Shown: one piece after another, positions 7,040 to 15,430 of the stretch
How the letters are laid out: every line of letters begins with the position of its first letter
Numbering within the stretch: the stretch's first letter is position 1
Assembly (NCBI GenBank): GCA_052173355.1
Contig: JBQMYS010000010.1
Coordinates: 1 to 29,626, forward strand
Length of the DNA: 29,626 nucleotides
Reading direction: 5' to 3'
Source of the DNA: JABZIP01 sp052173355
GTDB lineage: Bacteria; Bacillota; Clostridia; Peptostreptococcales; Anaerovoracaceae
The notes under the pieces: generated by a model
Told to the model about the DNA's origin: nothing
Seen by the model: the letters and a program-made list of their open reading frames with translations, nothing else
Databases searched by the model: none
Translations under genes and position numbers: made by a program

Positions 7040-9670
7040 TTAGTTGTATGGGATATTAAACATGTCAGATGTAAGAGTTTCTCTGGATATATGCCAAGGT
7101 TCAAATTCAAAATCCGTATTGTAGCAATATCCGTCTTGTGGAAAATCAATTTTAAAACCGTTTCTACCATTTTCCTTAACGGTGTATAGCATTCTATCCG
7201 CATTTTCGTAAAGGTCTTTGAAAGTTTGATTTTTTTGCAGGAAACTGACTCCCATGCTGATGTTAACAGGAGATACCGTTACCCCTTTGAATTTGAATTG
7301 TATTTTCTTTGTGGTGTTCATAATTTTTCTACAAAGATCAACGGTTTCTTCTTTTGTGAGTTTGTTCGGTATGAAAACTGCAAATTCATCTCCACCGATT
7401 CTACCTGCAAATCCATGCTTGGAAAAAACACTGTTGAGTGCTTTGGCAAATTCAACTAAGACGAAGTCGCCACTTAGATGTCCGTATTTGTCATTGATAG
7501 ATTTGAAGTGATCTATGTCAAAAAGAGCCAGAGCACTACATAGCCTCATATTTGATTCGGCACTCTTTTTGAACGATTTTGAGTTCAGTATGTGAGTCAA
7601 ACTGTCCATAGTTGCTTGTTTTATAAGAAGTTCAAGTTCTTCATGTTCGGATTGTACGTTTTGTAATTTACCAATCGCATATGCCGGTGTACCGGTTTCA
7701 TCGTTTACTATCTTTGTTGTTACCCTTAACCAATTTTTTATTCCATTGGTATATTCGTAGTTTATATCTCTTATCAAGTCCGTTTTTTCAGCAAGGCAAC
7801 TGTAAAGTGTATTTTCGTAATCAAAATTTGAATTTGATATGAATTTACTGTAATTGTAAAACGGATTATATTTGAATATAAGCGGAGATGTGGCATTTTT
7901 GAATGTTAAAATATCGGTTTTATAATCGTACTCAAATATGTGCTCATTGCTGATTTCAGATAGCTGATTGAATTTTTTGTTTTCAAGAGCAATAGCATTT
8001 GATGCTTTGGTTCTTGCTCTTAAAGTTACGTACATCCATGCAATAGCTATAGCAAAAATCAAAATAGTGAATACGGTAAGTTCGGTTACATGAGATTTTG
8101 CAAAGTCTGATAAAGTCACATTGTTTGATATATAAATATTTTGAATCATTATATCTTGCACTGTTGAAGCCGGTATGTCTTGAAGGCACTTTGAAATAAT
8201 CGAAAATAAAAGAGGATTCGAATTTTTTGAAATGCCTAGACAAAGGTGTTGGTCGAAAGCATTGATATTGCTGAAATGCAAATCGTGAAACTTATTCAGC
8301 GACAGGTAGTATTGAGCTTCCAAATCGTTCATGAATGTTATATCGGCTTTACCGTTGTGAACGGCATTTACACAATCTCGCATACTTTCATAGTATAGGG
8401 GCTTTAAATTCGGATAGTGAATTTTTACCATATTTGTTATGTAGTCATGGCTTACAAGAGCAACGGTTTTCGGATGTTTTTTTGAATTTTGAACCATCTG
8501 TATAGGTGTAGAGATGATTGGTTGTGTTATGTTTACATTGTTTTCATTTGCCCATTTGTAGTCAAAAGATATGGACGTAATAGTAGGTATTGTCGAATAT
8601 GTTTGAGCGGAAAGCTGTTCTAAAGCACCAACGCTGGATTTGCTGTTGACATATGAAAATTTCAGACCGCTTCTGGATTCTATTTCATTAAGTATATTCG
8701 GAATTATACCGTTAAACGATCCGGTCATTTCATTTACAGATTCTATAGGGAACCAAAAAGGATCGACTAAAACAAGGATTTTAGGATGTTTCTTTATGTA
8801 TTCAAGTTCTTTTGTTGAAAACACCGTTTTTTCCGAACTTGATTGAGTAAAATACTTGGAATACAGGAAATTATTGAAATTAGGGTTGTATGTCATGATT
8901 TTATCCATGGCATAATTTATACCGGTAAGGACTTCAAGATTTCCCTTTGTAGTTGCAAAATAAAACGGTATAGGATTGAATTGGGCTATGGTTTTAAATC
9001 CGCGTATCACGTCCGTATTGCTGGCAAGCAGTGCATCAATCTCCTTGTTTTTAAGCGATACCTGTGCATCGCTTAAAGTGGGAAACACCTTTGTACGGTA
9101 GTCGAAGTGGTTGTTTTGTGCATAAAGCTTAAGCATCTCAGCTTGTGTGGTTCCTTCTTCAACACCGATGAGCATATTATTAAAGTTATGGAAGTTTTCA
9201 TATTCGAATTGGGAATCGGTTTTATTTGCAAAAATGCAACACTGTTCGATGCCGACATTTATTCTTGAAAAATCTAAAAATTCTTCTCTTTCAGCAGTTT
9301 TATTCATTATGCCTATTAAATCAATTTTGCCGTCTTTTAACCATTGAAGACACTCTGCGAAAGAGCCGAAATGGTATTCATAATTCCAGTTGTTGTATTG
9401 GGCTATAGCTTGGAGCCATTCGTAATCGTAGCCTGACAGTGTTCCGTCCGCATCGGTTTGATGAACGCCGGCACTCGAAAACCAGCCTACTTTAACAACT
9501 TTGCCATGTGATAATTTTTTTTCACGAACAACATTAGGGGTATTAGCGTTAACTAATTCAAACTTGTCATTACTCAAAGTGTCCATCACATCTGCGAAGG
9601 CATATGTGGAAAATGGTATTATTGATATTACAGTTATCAATAGCAGTTTTATTATGCCGAACTTTTTCAA
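7040..9670 (-). CDS. Membrane diguanylate cyclase with two extracellular solute-binding domains and PAS
   Basis: The protein is predicted to sense an extracellular ligand and make c-di-GMP inside the cell. I place the start at TTG 9670: GAGGAGG lies five bases upstream and the product begins MKKFGIIKLLLITVIS, a good signal peptide ending near AFA (residue 26); the reading frame extends further upstream but has no such signal. Two family-3 solute-binding (Venus flytrap) domains follow at about 55-290 and 310-520, then one transmembrane helix at 531-551, a PAS-like region at about 565-690 and a GGDEF domain to about 850. The active-site motif GGDEF is intact at 759-763, but the RxxD product-inhibition site is absent (SKHG in its place). 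Length is 876 residues. It is monocistronic, divergent from the nuclease gene. The ligand is unknown; amino acids are usual for this binding fold. Confidence 0.9.
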   Translation of the reverse strand: MKKFGIIKLLLITVISIIPFSTYAFADVMDTLSNDKFELVNANTPNVVREKKLSHGKVVKVGWFSSAGVHQTDADGTLSGYDYEWLQAIAQYNNWNYEYHFGSFAECLQWLKDGKIDLIGIMNKTAEREEFLDFSRINVGIEQCCIFANKTDSQFEYENFHNFNNMLIGVEEGTTQAEMLKLYAQNNHFDYRTKVFPTLSDAQVSLKNKEIDALLASNTDVIRGFKTIAQFNPIPFYFATTKGNLEVLTGINYAMDKIMTYNPNFNNFLYSKYFTQSSSEKTVFSTKELEYIKKHPKILVLVDPFWFPIESVNEMTGSFNGIIPNILNEIESRSGLKFSYVNSKSSVGALEQLSAQTYSTIPTITSISFDYKWANENNVNITQPIISTPIQMVQNSKKHPKTVALVSHDYITNMVKIHYPNLKPLYYESMRDCVNAVHNGKADITFMNDLEAQYYLSLNKFHDLHFSNINAFDQHLCLGISKNSNPLLFSIISKCLQDIPASTVQDIMIQNIYISNNVTLSDFAKSHVTELTVFTILIFAIAIAWMYVTLRARTKASNAIALENKKFNQLSEISNEHIFEYDYKTDILTFKNATSPLIFKYNPFYNYSKFISNSNFDYENTLYSCLAEKTDLIRDINYEYTNGIKNWLRVTTKIVNDETGTPAYAIGKLQNVQSEHEELELLIKQATMDSLTHILNSKSFKKSAESNMRLCSALALFDIDHFKSINDKYGHLSGDFVLVEFAKALNSVFSKHGFAGRIGGDEFAVFIPNKLTKEETVDLCRKIMNTTKKIQFKFKGVTVSPVNISMGVSFLQKNQTFKDLYENADRMLYTVKENGRNGFKIDFPQDGYCYNTDFEFEPWHISRETLTSDMFNIPYN

Positions 9671-9719
9671 GTTAACCTCCTCAAGTATAGATGATTTTAG
9701 TAAAATTGACAGTATGATA

Positions 9720-9748
9720 ATTATACACCTTTTTAGTAGTAAATGAAA
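9720..9748 (-). promoter_or_regulatory. Candidate promoter for the tandem-sensor cyclase
   Basis: On the minus strand a perfect TATAAT (9720-9725) lies 17 bases below TTTCAT (9743-9748). The start point would be near 9713, about 43 bases ahead of the TTG start codon. The -35 box is weak. Confidence 0.45.
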
Positions 9749-9793
9749 GTGAAAAATTAAACAATGCAGCAAAAAAATATTTAGACATTTGTA

Positions 9794-9822
9794 TTTTAAA
9801 TTCAATGTACGTATGATAGAAT
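9794..9822 (+). promoter_or_regulatory. Candidate promoter for the nuclease gene
   Basis: TAGAAT at 9817-9822 is preceded by TGA, giving an extended -10 box, with a poor TTTTAA at 9794-9799 at 17-base spacing. It is divergent from the cyclase promoter, and the two -10 boxes are about 90 bases apart. Confidence 0.4.
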
Positions 9823-9884
9823 ATACATTGACTTTCAAGCAACTTTAATTGAAATAAAGATTTAAATTTGAACGGGAGAACCGA

Positions 9885-10652
9885 ATGAAATTTGTAAAAA
9901 AAATAAAAAAGAAATTAAGAAGATTATACAAAGCCGTATTTGTTTTAATGGCGATAATAGCGGTAGCGTATGGCTATTATGAGGAACTTTTTACAGACAA
10001 TAACAATGCTGATTTAATCAAACAAAATGAAGCAGGTTTTTTTGATTCATTAAACAATGCCGATTCTATAACGAATGTACCCGAATACACAGGCGAGCCG
10101 TATATTACAATCAATGAAAATGAACCGTTTTTTCAAGATGCAGACATGACAAGCGATTCATTTGAATATTATTCGAAGCTTGATTCATTAGGACGATGCG
10201 GTGTGTGCATCGCATCTATAGGTAAGGATATTATGCCTACGGAAAGGCGGACAAGTATAGGTATGGTAAAACCGTCAGGTTGGCACACTGTCAGATATGA
10301 TGATTTGGTAGACGGAAAGTATTTATATAATCGTTGCCATTTAATAGGCTTTCAGCTGGCAGGCGAAAATGCCAATACATTAAATCTCATAACCGGTACA
10401 AGGTATTTGAACAATGAGGGTATGCTTCCTTTTGAAAATTTGGTGGCGGATTATGTAAAAAGAACAAACAACCATGTGATGTATAGAGTGACACCTATAT
10501 TTATCGGGGATGATTTGGTTGTACGAGGTGTTAATATGGAGGCGAAGTCGGTTGAAGACGATGGAGCAGGAATTAAATTTAATGTTTACTGCTACAATGT
10601 TCAGCCGGGAATTGCAATAAATTATCAAACAGGAGAAAGCGAAAGGATTTAG
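9885..10652 (+). CDS. Membrane-anchored DNA/RNA non-specific endonuclease (EndA/NucA-like)
   Basis: The protein resembles the DNA/RNA non-specific endonucleases of Gram-positive bacteria, whose best-known member, EndA, degrades DNA at the cell surface. A strongly basic N-terminus (eleven Lys/Arg in the first 16 residues) and one hydrophobic segment at about 17-32 suggest an outside-facing catalytic domain held in the membrane. The core motif NRCHLIGFQL contains the likely catalytic His152; Asn176 or Asn177 in TRYLNNEGMLPFE is the likely magnesium ligand. The motif differs from the DRGH form of many relatives by Cys in place of Gly. Length is 255 residues. GGGAG at 9874-9878 supports the start. 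It sits between two c-di-GMP signalling loci, but has its own promoter. A role in nutrient scavenging or biofilm DNA turnover is inference. Confidence 0.85.
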   Translation: MKFVKKIKKKLRRLYKAVFVLMAIIAVAYGYYEELFTDNNNADLIKQNEAGFFDSLNNADSITNVPEYTGEPYITINENEPFFQDADMTSDSFEYYSKLDSLGRCGVCIASIGKDIMPTERRTSIGMVKPSGWHTVRYDDLVDGKYLYNRCHLIGFQLAGENANTLNLITGTRYLNNEGMLPFENLVADYVKRTNNHVMYRVTPIFIGDDLVVRGVNMEAKSVEDDGAGIKFNVYCYNVQPGIAINYQTGESERI

Positions 10653-10739
10653 ATTCGAAAGCTTATAAATTTGCTTTATCACATTTTACTGCTGTAAAGG
10701 TTTATATTGATGATAAATGTGGTATAAGTTGAAATGTAG

Positions 10740-10767
10740 TATAATTGTATTGAATTTTTATAATATT
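10740..10767 (+). promoter_or_regulatory. Candidate promoter region and possible CodY box for the SBP/GGDEF-EAL operon
   Basis: Two TATAAT hexamers occur at 10740-10745 and 10759-10764, neither with a convincing -35 box. The bases 10753-10767, which overlap the second hexamer, match the CodY consensus AATTTTCWGAAAATT at 12 of 15 positions. AT-rich DNA gives such matches by chance, so both calls are tentative. Confidence 0.3.
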
Positions 10768-10793
10768 GTAAAAAAAGTAGGAAAGAGAGTGGA

Positions 10794-12218
10794 ATGGTAA
10801 AGAAAATTTTAGCAGTAGCGATGATAGGCTGTTTTGTATTTATCAATATTGCGTGTGATGTTATCAATCCGAAAACGGATTATGAAAGCAAACTTGATCC
10901 TGAAAATCCTGTGACTATAACATTATGGCATTATTATTTTGATGAAAAGGAACAAATTTTAAATAATTTTGTAGAAAAATTCAACTCAACTGTCGGAATC
11001 GAAAAAGGGATAGTGGTCGAACCTGTAAATAAGGGACGTATAATAGATCTTGAAGCGGCATTGACAGATTCTGCAAACGGTGTTGTAAATTCTGATAAGA
11101 TGCCTAATATATTTTCAACATATATAGACAAGGCGGTAGAACTTACAAAATTGAACAAAATGGTAGATTTGAACGATTACTTTTCAGAAGAAGAAAAGCA
11201 GGAGTTTGTAAATAGTTTTGTGGAAACAGGTTCATTTGGAAAAAAGTTTATGGTAATTCCGATAGCTAAAAGTACGGAGATTCTGTATGTAAACAAAACA
11301 AAATGGGACGAGATAAAGGAATTTACCGGACATACGGATGAAGATTTGGCTACATGGGAAGGAATTTCAGAAGTTGCAGGGGATTACTTAAAAATGAATT
11401 GTAAAGGTACCGGTAAGGCCGAAATAGGTTTTTTTGGTTACGAATCTTTGGAAAATCTGATAATTCTTGCTATGAAAGAACAAGGAGTTGAGGTAATAGA
11501 CGGAGAAGATAAGATAATACATTTAAATGAACCCGAACTTAAAAAATTCTTTAATATGTATTTCGGCAATATGATTACAAGCAAGTTCTTTATTGAGGGT
11601 AAATTTAGAACTGATAATGTTCAAACGGGCAGTTTGGTTGCGTATACAGGGTCGACCGCAGGAGCAAAATACTTTCCGACTGCAGTTGTTGAAAACGGTA
11701 TAGAAAGACCGGTAGAATTGCTTGCATTGAGATACCCGACTTTTAAAGGAATGAGGAGATATTCATTTTTGCAAGGTGCGGGGATGGCGGTTGCAAAAGC
11801 TTCGGATGCAGAGGTGGAAGCGAGCATAGAGTTTTTGAAATGGTTTACAAAAGATGAAAACAATCTTAAATTTGCGGTAAAAACTGGATATTTGCCGTCT
11901 AAGAAAGCTTTGTACGAAAAAAATACTTTCGATAAGACAATAGAAAAATTAAGAGAAGACGGGCTGCAATCAGACCACCTTGCAAGTATATACGAGATAA
12001 GTCGAGAGATAATTTTAAGTGAAAATACTTATTATGTTAAACCGTTTGAAAAGAGTTACAAAGTTAGGCAGATACTTGGTGAGACATTAAACTCCTGCGT
12101 AGAGGAAGGACTGGAAAATCCGAGTAAGTACAATGGCGTTAACATGGAGATGCAATTTGATATTTGGCTGAAAAGAGTAAAACAGCAGTTAGATAGAAAT
12201 GAAATACAATATGAATAA
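10794..12218 (+). CDS. Extracellular solute-binding protein, family 1 (orphan)
   Basis: This looks like a secreted solute-binding protein of the family that usually delivers sugars to ABC transporters. The mature part opens with VTITLWHYYFDEKEQILNNF, the typical first beta strand and helix of family 1, and later has YVNKTKWDEI and a C-terminal helix region. The N-terminus (residues 1-21) is a signal sequence; Cys21 could be lipidated, but the preceding NIA is a poor lipobox, so it may be a plain secreted protein. Length, 474 residues, fits. No permease or ATPase gene is nearby. The next gene, 45 bases on, encodes a membrane GGDEF-EAL protein, so this protein may serve as a ligand receptor for signalling instead of transport. 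That role is inferred from context only. A purine-rich site around 10779-10789 precedes the ATG. Confidence 0.85.
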   Translation: MVKKILAVAMIGCFVFINIACDVINPKTDYESKLDPENPVTITLWHYYFDEKEQILNNFVEKFNSTVGIEKGIVVEPVNKGRIIDLEAALTDSANGVVNSDKMPNIFSTYIDKAVELTKLNKMVDLNDYFSEEEKQEFVNSFVETGSFGKKFMVIPIAKSTEILYVNKTKWDEIKEFTGHTDEDLATWEGISEVAGDYLKMNCKGTGKAEIGFFGYESLENLIILAMKEQGVEVIDGEDKIIHLNEPELKKFFNMYFGNMITSKFFIEGKFRTDNVQTGSLVAYTGSTAGAKYFPTAVVENGIERPVELLALRYPTFKGMRRYSFLQGAGMAVAKASDAEVEASIEFLKWFTKDENNLKFAVKTGYLPSKKALYEKNTFDKTIEKLREDGLQSDHLASIYEISREIILSENTYYVKPFEKSYKVRQILGETLNSCVEEGLENPSKYNGVNMEMQFDIWLKRVKQQLDRNEIQYE

Positions 12219-12263
12219 TTAGCATAATTATAAACGGATAAAAAATGTAAAGCGGGAGAGGTT

Positions 12264-15197
12264 ATGAAAAAAGCTAAATCATTAAAAACAAAAATGGTAA
12301 TAGTTATGCTGATTTTGTTGATATTGCAGAGTGTATCAATACTGTCTGTTATGGTCTTTTCAGATGCTTTGACGATGCTTGATTCTTATGCATTTCGTTT
12401 TTTTGAAGGAACGACATCGGAACAAATTAAAAAGTGTAACGATAATATTGGAGTCCTTATAGATAATGTTGCTGATAAATCGGGACGCATCAGTAAAGGT
12501 GTTTTAGAGGATTTTCAAGATGAAAGTGTAAGTGCGGAAGGACGCTATAATGCGGCTATGTTAAAAGCATCGCAGCATTTGGTGGATTTGCTTCATTACA
12601 ACAATGTAACAGGGGCTTTTTTAGTGATGGATAAAGACTTGCTTGAGGAAATCAGCGGGCAGGAAATATATTCAAATCCGAGCATATATTTTCGTGTTTC
12701 CGATGGGGATGTGCATGATTTTGATTATAATAAGGTTTTCATGTATGCAGGTCCTACTACAGTTCTTAGACATTACGGATTTTCAGGAAATATAAGTTTA
12801 AACAGACAGTATTTAACAAGCGATCGCATAGGCGATAAGGATTTTTATAAAAAGCCTATGGAAGCGGTTGAGAAATATCCGGTAGCAGAACTTAAAAGGT
12901 ACGGATATTGGAGTGAACCTACTAAGATTATTCCGAATACTGTAAAAGTCGTCACATATACTTTACCTTTGGTTGACGGAAACGGAAAACCTTTCGGGGT
13001 AGTGGGAGTAGATGCCACAACAAATGTATTTGCGCGTGAATACCTTTTTACAGACAATTTACCTTATGAAAACAGTTTTTATATAGCGGCGAAGATGAAA
13101 GGAGCAAAGATACTTACAAACTGGGTAATTGCACAAACACCGCTGGGTGCACAGAAAGTCAGCACCAGTGAATTTTTAGAAGTGAAAAAAGGAATATACA
13201 AAAATATTTATAAAACAAAATTGCAAGGTGGAGAAAATATATTCTGTAATTTTGGAAAGTTGGGTATGTATAATGTCAATTCACCTTATGCTGAAGAAAA
13301 CTGGACCGTTATAGGTTTTGTTAAAGAAGATGTCCTGAGGAGTGATTCGCTGAAGGTTAGAAATGTACTTGCAACAGGAGTAATAGTGATTGCAATATCG
13401 TCTTTAATTGTGGTGATTTTACTGTCAGAAATGGCAACCAGAAAAATAAAATTTTTAGAAGCGGAAATTGAACAAATTTCCTCGGATGCACCGGTTGAAC
13501 TTAATTCTATAGGGATTTTGGAAATAGACCAGCTTATAGAAAAGGTTAAAATTTTCAGTGATGAAGTCTTACAGGCACACGGCTTGACATCTACGCTTCT
13601 TGATATTTCACTTTTGCCGGTTGGTGTTTATGAGATAAAAAATGATTTTGATGTTGTCGTAGCTACGCCATACATAGCGAAATTATTGAAATTTGAAGGC
13701 AAAAAGACACATATTACAAAGCACGAGTGGGCGGAAAAAATTACAATGCTAACGCAAAAACCTTTTCCGAAAGAGCATGATAATATTTACGAATACTATG
13801 ACAGACGTTACGGTCAGATGTATTTGCGTATACGTGAAAAAGAAACAAAAATCAGCAGACTGGGCGTAATAGCGGATGTCACAAAGGAAATAGGCGAAGA
13901 AGTAAGGCTTAATATGTTGCTGGACCATGATAATTTGACAGGACTTTACAATAGACGAGCTATTGAGAACAAAGCTTCCGCTATGATTCGAAGTGATCCT
14001 GACAGCATAGGTGCTTTGATATTTGTTGATTTGGATAATTTAAAGTATGTAAATGATACGTACGGACATGAGATAGGAGATGTTCTTATAAAGGAAGCTT
14101 CTGTGATATTCGCAGGTTTTAAGGATAACGGTGCGATTGTTTCACGTATTTCGGGCGATGAGTTTGCTATATTCATGACGGGCTTTAAGGATAAGAGCGA
14201 GATACAGAAGATACTAAGCGATAGGATAATAGATGCGGATCTTCAATTTATAACCGTTCAAGGTGATAAGAAGATTGCAATCAGGTATTCTACGGGGGTT
14301 TCGTATTATCCGCAAGATGCAACTAATATAAAAGAACTTTTGAAGTTTGCGGATTTTGCTATGTATGAAGCAAAGAAAACTGAGAAGGGTTCGCTTTGTG
14401 AATTTGATAATAAAAAATATTTTGAACAAAAATATTTGTTGGAAAATCGTGAAAATATTAACACACTCTTGCTGTATGAACAAATCAGATTTGCCTTTCA
14501 GCCGATTGTTGATATGCAGACAGGTGATGTAGCGGCATTTGAAGCCTTGATGCGACCTTCTACACCTAATTTCAAAAATCCTCTTGAAATAATTTCGGTT
14601 GCCAAGATGCAGGCTAAATTGAAAAATCTTGAACGAATGATTTTCAGGCTTGCGTTTAAAACGATATATGAGAATATGGATAAGATTGGGAACAGAAAGA
14701 TATTTGTAAACAGTATTCCGCAACATATGATTTCATTGGATGAGGTGATGGAACTTTTAGATAAATATCCGATAGATCTTAGTCAGATAGTTGTAGAAGT
14801 TACGGAAAGCGAAGCGGATATGCTTAATATACTTTGTGACAAACTTGAAGAATTCAAGGAAGCTGGAATCAAACTTGCGATAGATGACTATGGCAGCGGC
14901 TATTCAAGTGAGGTTCGTATGCTCAAAATCAGTCCGGAAGTAATAAAAATGGATATAAATTTAATTTCCAATATAGACAAGGATGACAGAAAGAAAAAAC
15001 TTGTATCCGATTTAATAGCATTTTGTGTTCCGAATAAAATTAAAGTTTTGGCAGAAGGCATAGAAACAGCACAAGAATTAGAAGAATTGTTAAAATATGA
15101 AATTGATCTCGGTCAAGGATACTATTTTGCAAAGCCGGATTTTGAGTTTAGGACTGAATTGGAAGCAAAAAAGGAAATATTAAAGTTACGTGGGTAA
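12264..15197 (+). CDS. Membrane Cache-PAS-GGDEF-EAL c-di-GMP enzyme
   Basis: A sensor protein with both c-di-GMP synthesis and breakdown domains. Order: transmembrane helix at about 11-33; extracellular double-Cache-like region at 35-360, including DGNGKPFGVVGVDATTN; second transmembrane helix near 367-388; PAS-like region near 440-540; GGDEF domain; EAL domain to the C-terminus. The GGDEF signature reads SGDEF (630-634) and no RxxD inhibition site precedes it, so cyclase activity is uncertain. The EAL domain looks competent: EAL at 760-762, the Asn of FVNSIP, the Glu of EVTES, the Asp pair of DDYGSGYSS, the Lys of VIKMD, AEGIET and QGYYFAKP are all present. Net phosphodiesterase activity is therefore the better guess. 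Length is 977 residues. GGGAGAGG at 12254-12261 sets the start. It follows the solute-binding protein gene by 45 bases, and a strong terminator follows. Confidence 0.92.
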   Translation: MKKAKSLKTKMVIVMLILLILQSVSILSVMVFSDALTMLDSYAFRFFEGTTSEQIKKCNDNIGVLIDNVADKSGRISKGVLEDFQDESVSAEGRYNAAMLKASQHLVDLLHYNNVTGAFLVMDKDLLEEISGQEIYSNPSIYFRVSDGDVHDFDYNKVFMYAGPTTVLRHYGFSGNISLNRQYLTSDRIGDKDFYKKPMEAVEKYPVAELKRYGYWSEPTKIIPNTVKVVTYTLPLVDGNGKPFGVVGVDATTNVFAREYLFTDNLPYENSFYIAAKMKGAKILTNWVIAQTPLGAQKVSTSEFLEVKKGIYKNIYKTKLQGGENIFCNFGKLGMYNVNSPYAEENWTVIGFVKEDVLRSDSLKVRNVLATGVIVIAISSLIVVILLSEMATRKIKFLEAEIEQISSDAPVELNSIGILEIDQLIEKVKIFSDEVLQAHGLTSTLLDISLLPVGVYEIKNDFDVVVATPYIAKLLKFEGKKTHITKHEWAEKITMLTQKPFPKEHDNIYEYYDRRYGQMYLRIREKETKISRLGVIADVTKEIGEEVRLNMLLDHDNLTGLYNRRAIENKASAMIRSDPDSIGALIFVDLDNLKYVNDTYGHEIGDVLIKEASVIFAGFKDNGAIVSRISGDEFAIFMTGFKDKSEIQKILSDRIIDADLQFITVQGDKKIAIRYSTGVSYYPQDATNIKELLKFADFAMYEAKKTEKGSLCEFDNKKYFEQKYLLENRENINTLLLYEQIRFAFQPIVDMQTGDVAAFEALMRPSTPNFKNPLEIISVAKMQAKLKNLERMIFRLAFKTIYENMDKIGNRKIFVNSIPQHMISLDEVMELLDKYPIDLSQIVVEVTESEADMLNILCDKLEEFKEAGIKLAIDDYGSGYSSEVRMLKISPEVIKMDINLISNIDKDDRKKKLVSDLIAFCVPNKIKVLAEGIETAQELEELLKYEIDLGQGYYFAKPDFEFRTELEAKKEILKLRG

Positions 15198-15198
15198 A

Positions 15199-15227
15199 TA
15201 AAAAAACCGCAGATTCTGCGGTTTTTT
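15199..15227. terminator. Bidirectional terminator between the GGDEF-EAL gene and tRNA-Ser
   Basis: CCGCAG (15207-15212) and CTGCGG (15216-15221) form a perfect stem around ATT, with six or more A residues on one side and six T residues on the other. It can end transcription of the plus-strand GGDEF-EAL gene and of the minus-strand tRNA-Ser. Confidence 0.9.
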
Positions 15228-15229
15228 GT

Positions 15230-15318
15230 TGGCGGAGATGGTGGGATTCGAACCCACGTGCCCTTGCGGACAACTTGATTTCGAGTCAAGCTCGTTATGA
15301 CCGCTTCGATACATCTCC
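15230..15318 (-). tRNA. tRNA-Ser (CGA)
   Basis: Acceptor GGAGATG pairs with CATCTCC, followed by G and an encoded CCA (plus-strand TGG at 15230-15232). The anticodon loop CTCGAAA carries CGA. A long variable arm and 89-base length fit serine. Confidence 0.95.
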
Positions 15319-15337
15319 AAATGCAATCAGCCTTTAT

Positions 15338-15366
15338 ACTATACGGTATTTGGTTGAAAAAGTCAA
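15338..15366 (-). promoter_or_regulatory. Sigma-A promoter for tRNA-Ser(CGA)
   Basis: On the minus strand TTGACT (15361-15366) and TATAGT (15338-15343) are 17 bases apart. Transcription would begin near 15331, about 13 bases before the mature tRNA. Confidence 0.75.
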
Positions 15367-15378
15367 GCTTTTTATTGT
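15350..15378 (+). promoter_or_regulatory. Weak candidate promoter for gpmI
   Basis: TTGGTT (15350-15355) and TATTGT (15373-15378) are 17 bases apart. The boxes overlap the divergent tRNA-Ser promoter, so RNA polymerase could bind only one at a time. Both boxes are weak; it is listed because no better promoter precedes gpmI. Confidence 0.3.
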
Positions 15379-15430
15379 AAAAACACCTCAATTAGTGTAA
15401 GTAATGGACTTTAAAAGTGAAAGGAAGGAT

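Noticed and set aside
9671..9838. Extension of the cyclase upstream of TTG 9670 to ATG 9838
   Set aside because: The extension is low-complexity and hydrophobic without a ribosome binding site, while TTG 9670 has GAGGAGG at ideal spacing and yields a normal signal peptide.
10653..10680. Weak AAAGC/GCTTT hairpin after the nuclease gene as a terminator
   Set aside because: The stem has only five pairs, a long AT-rich loop and no T tract.
14214..14726. A 170-codon frame antisense to the GGDEF-EAL gene
   Set aside because: It covers the conserved GGDEF-EAL junction, and its product is biased to Lys, Phe and Ile with no known motif.
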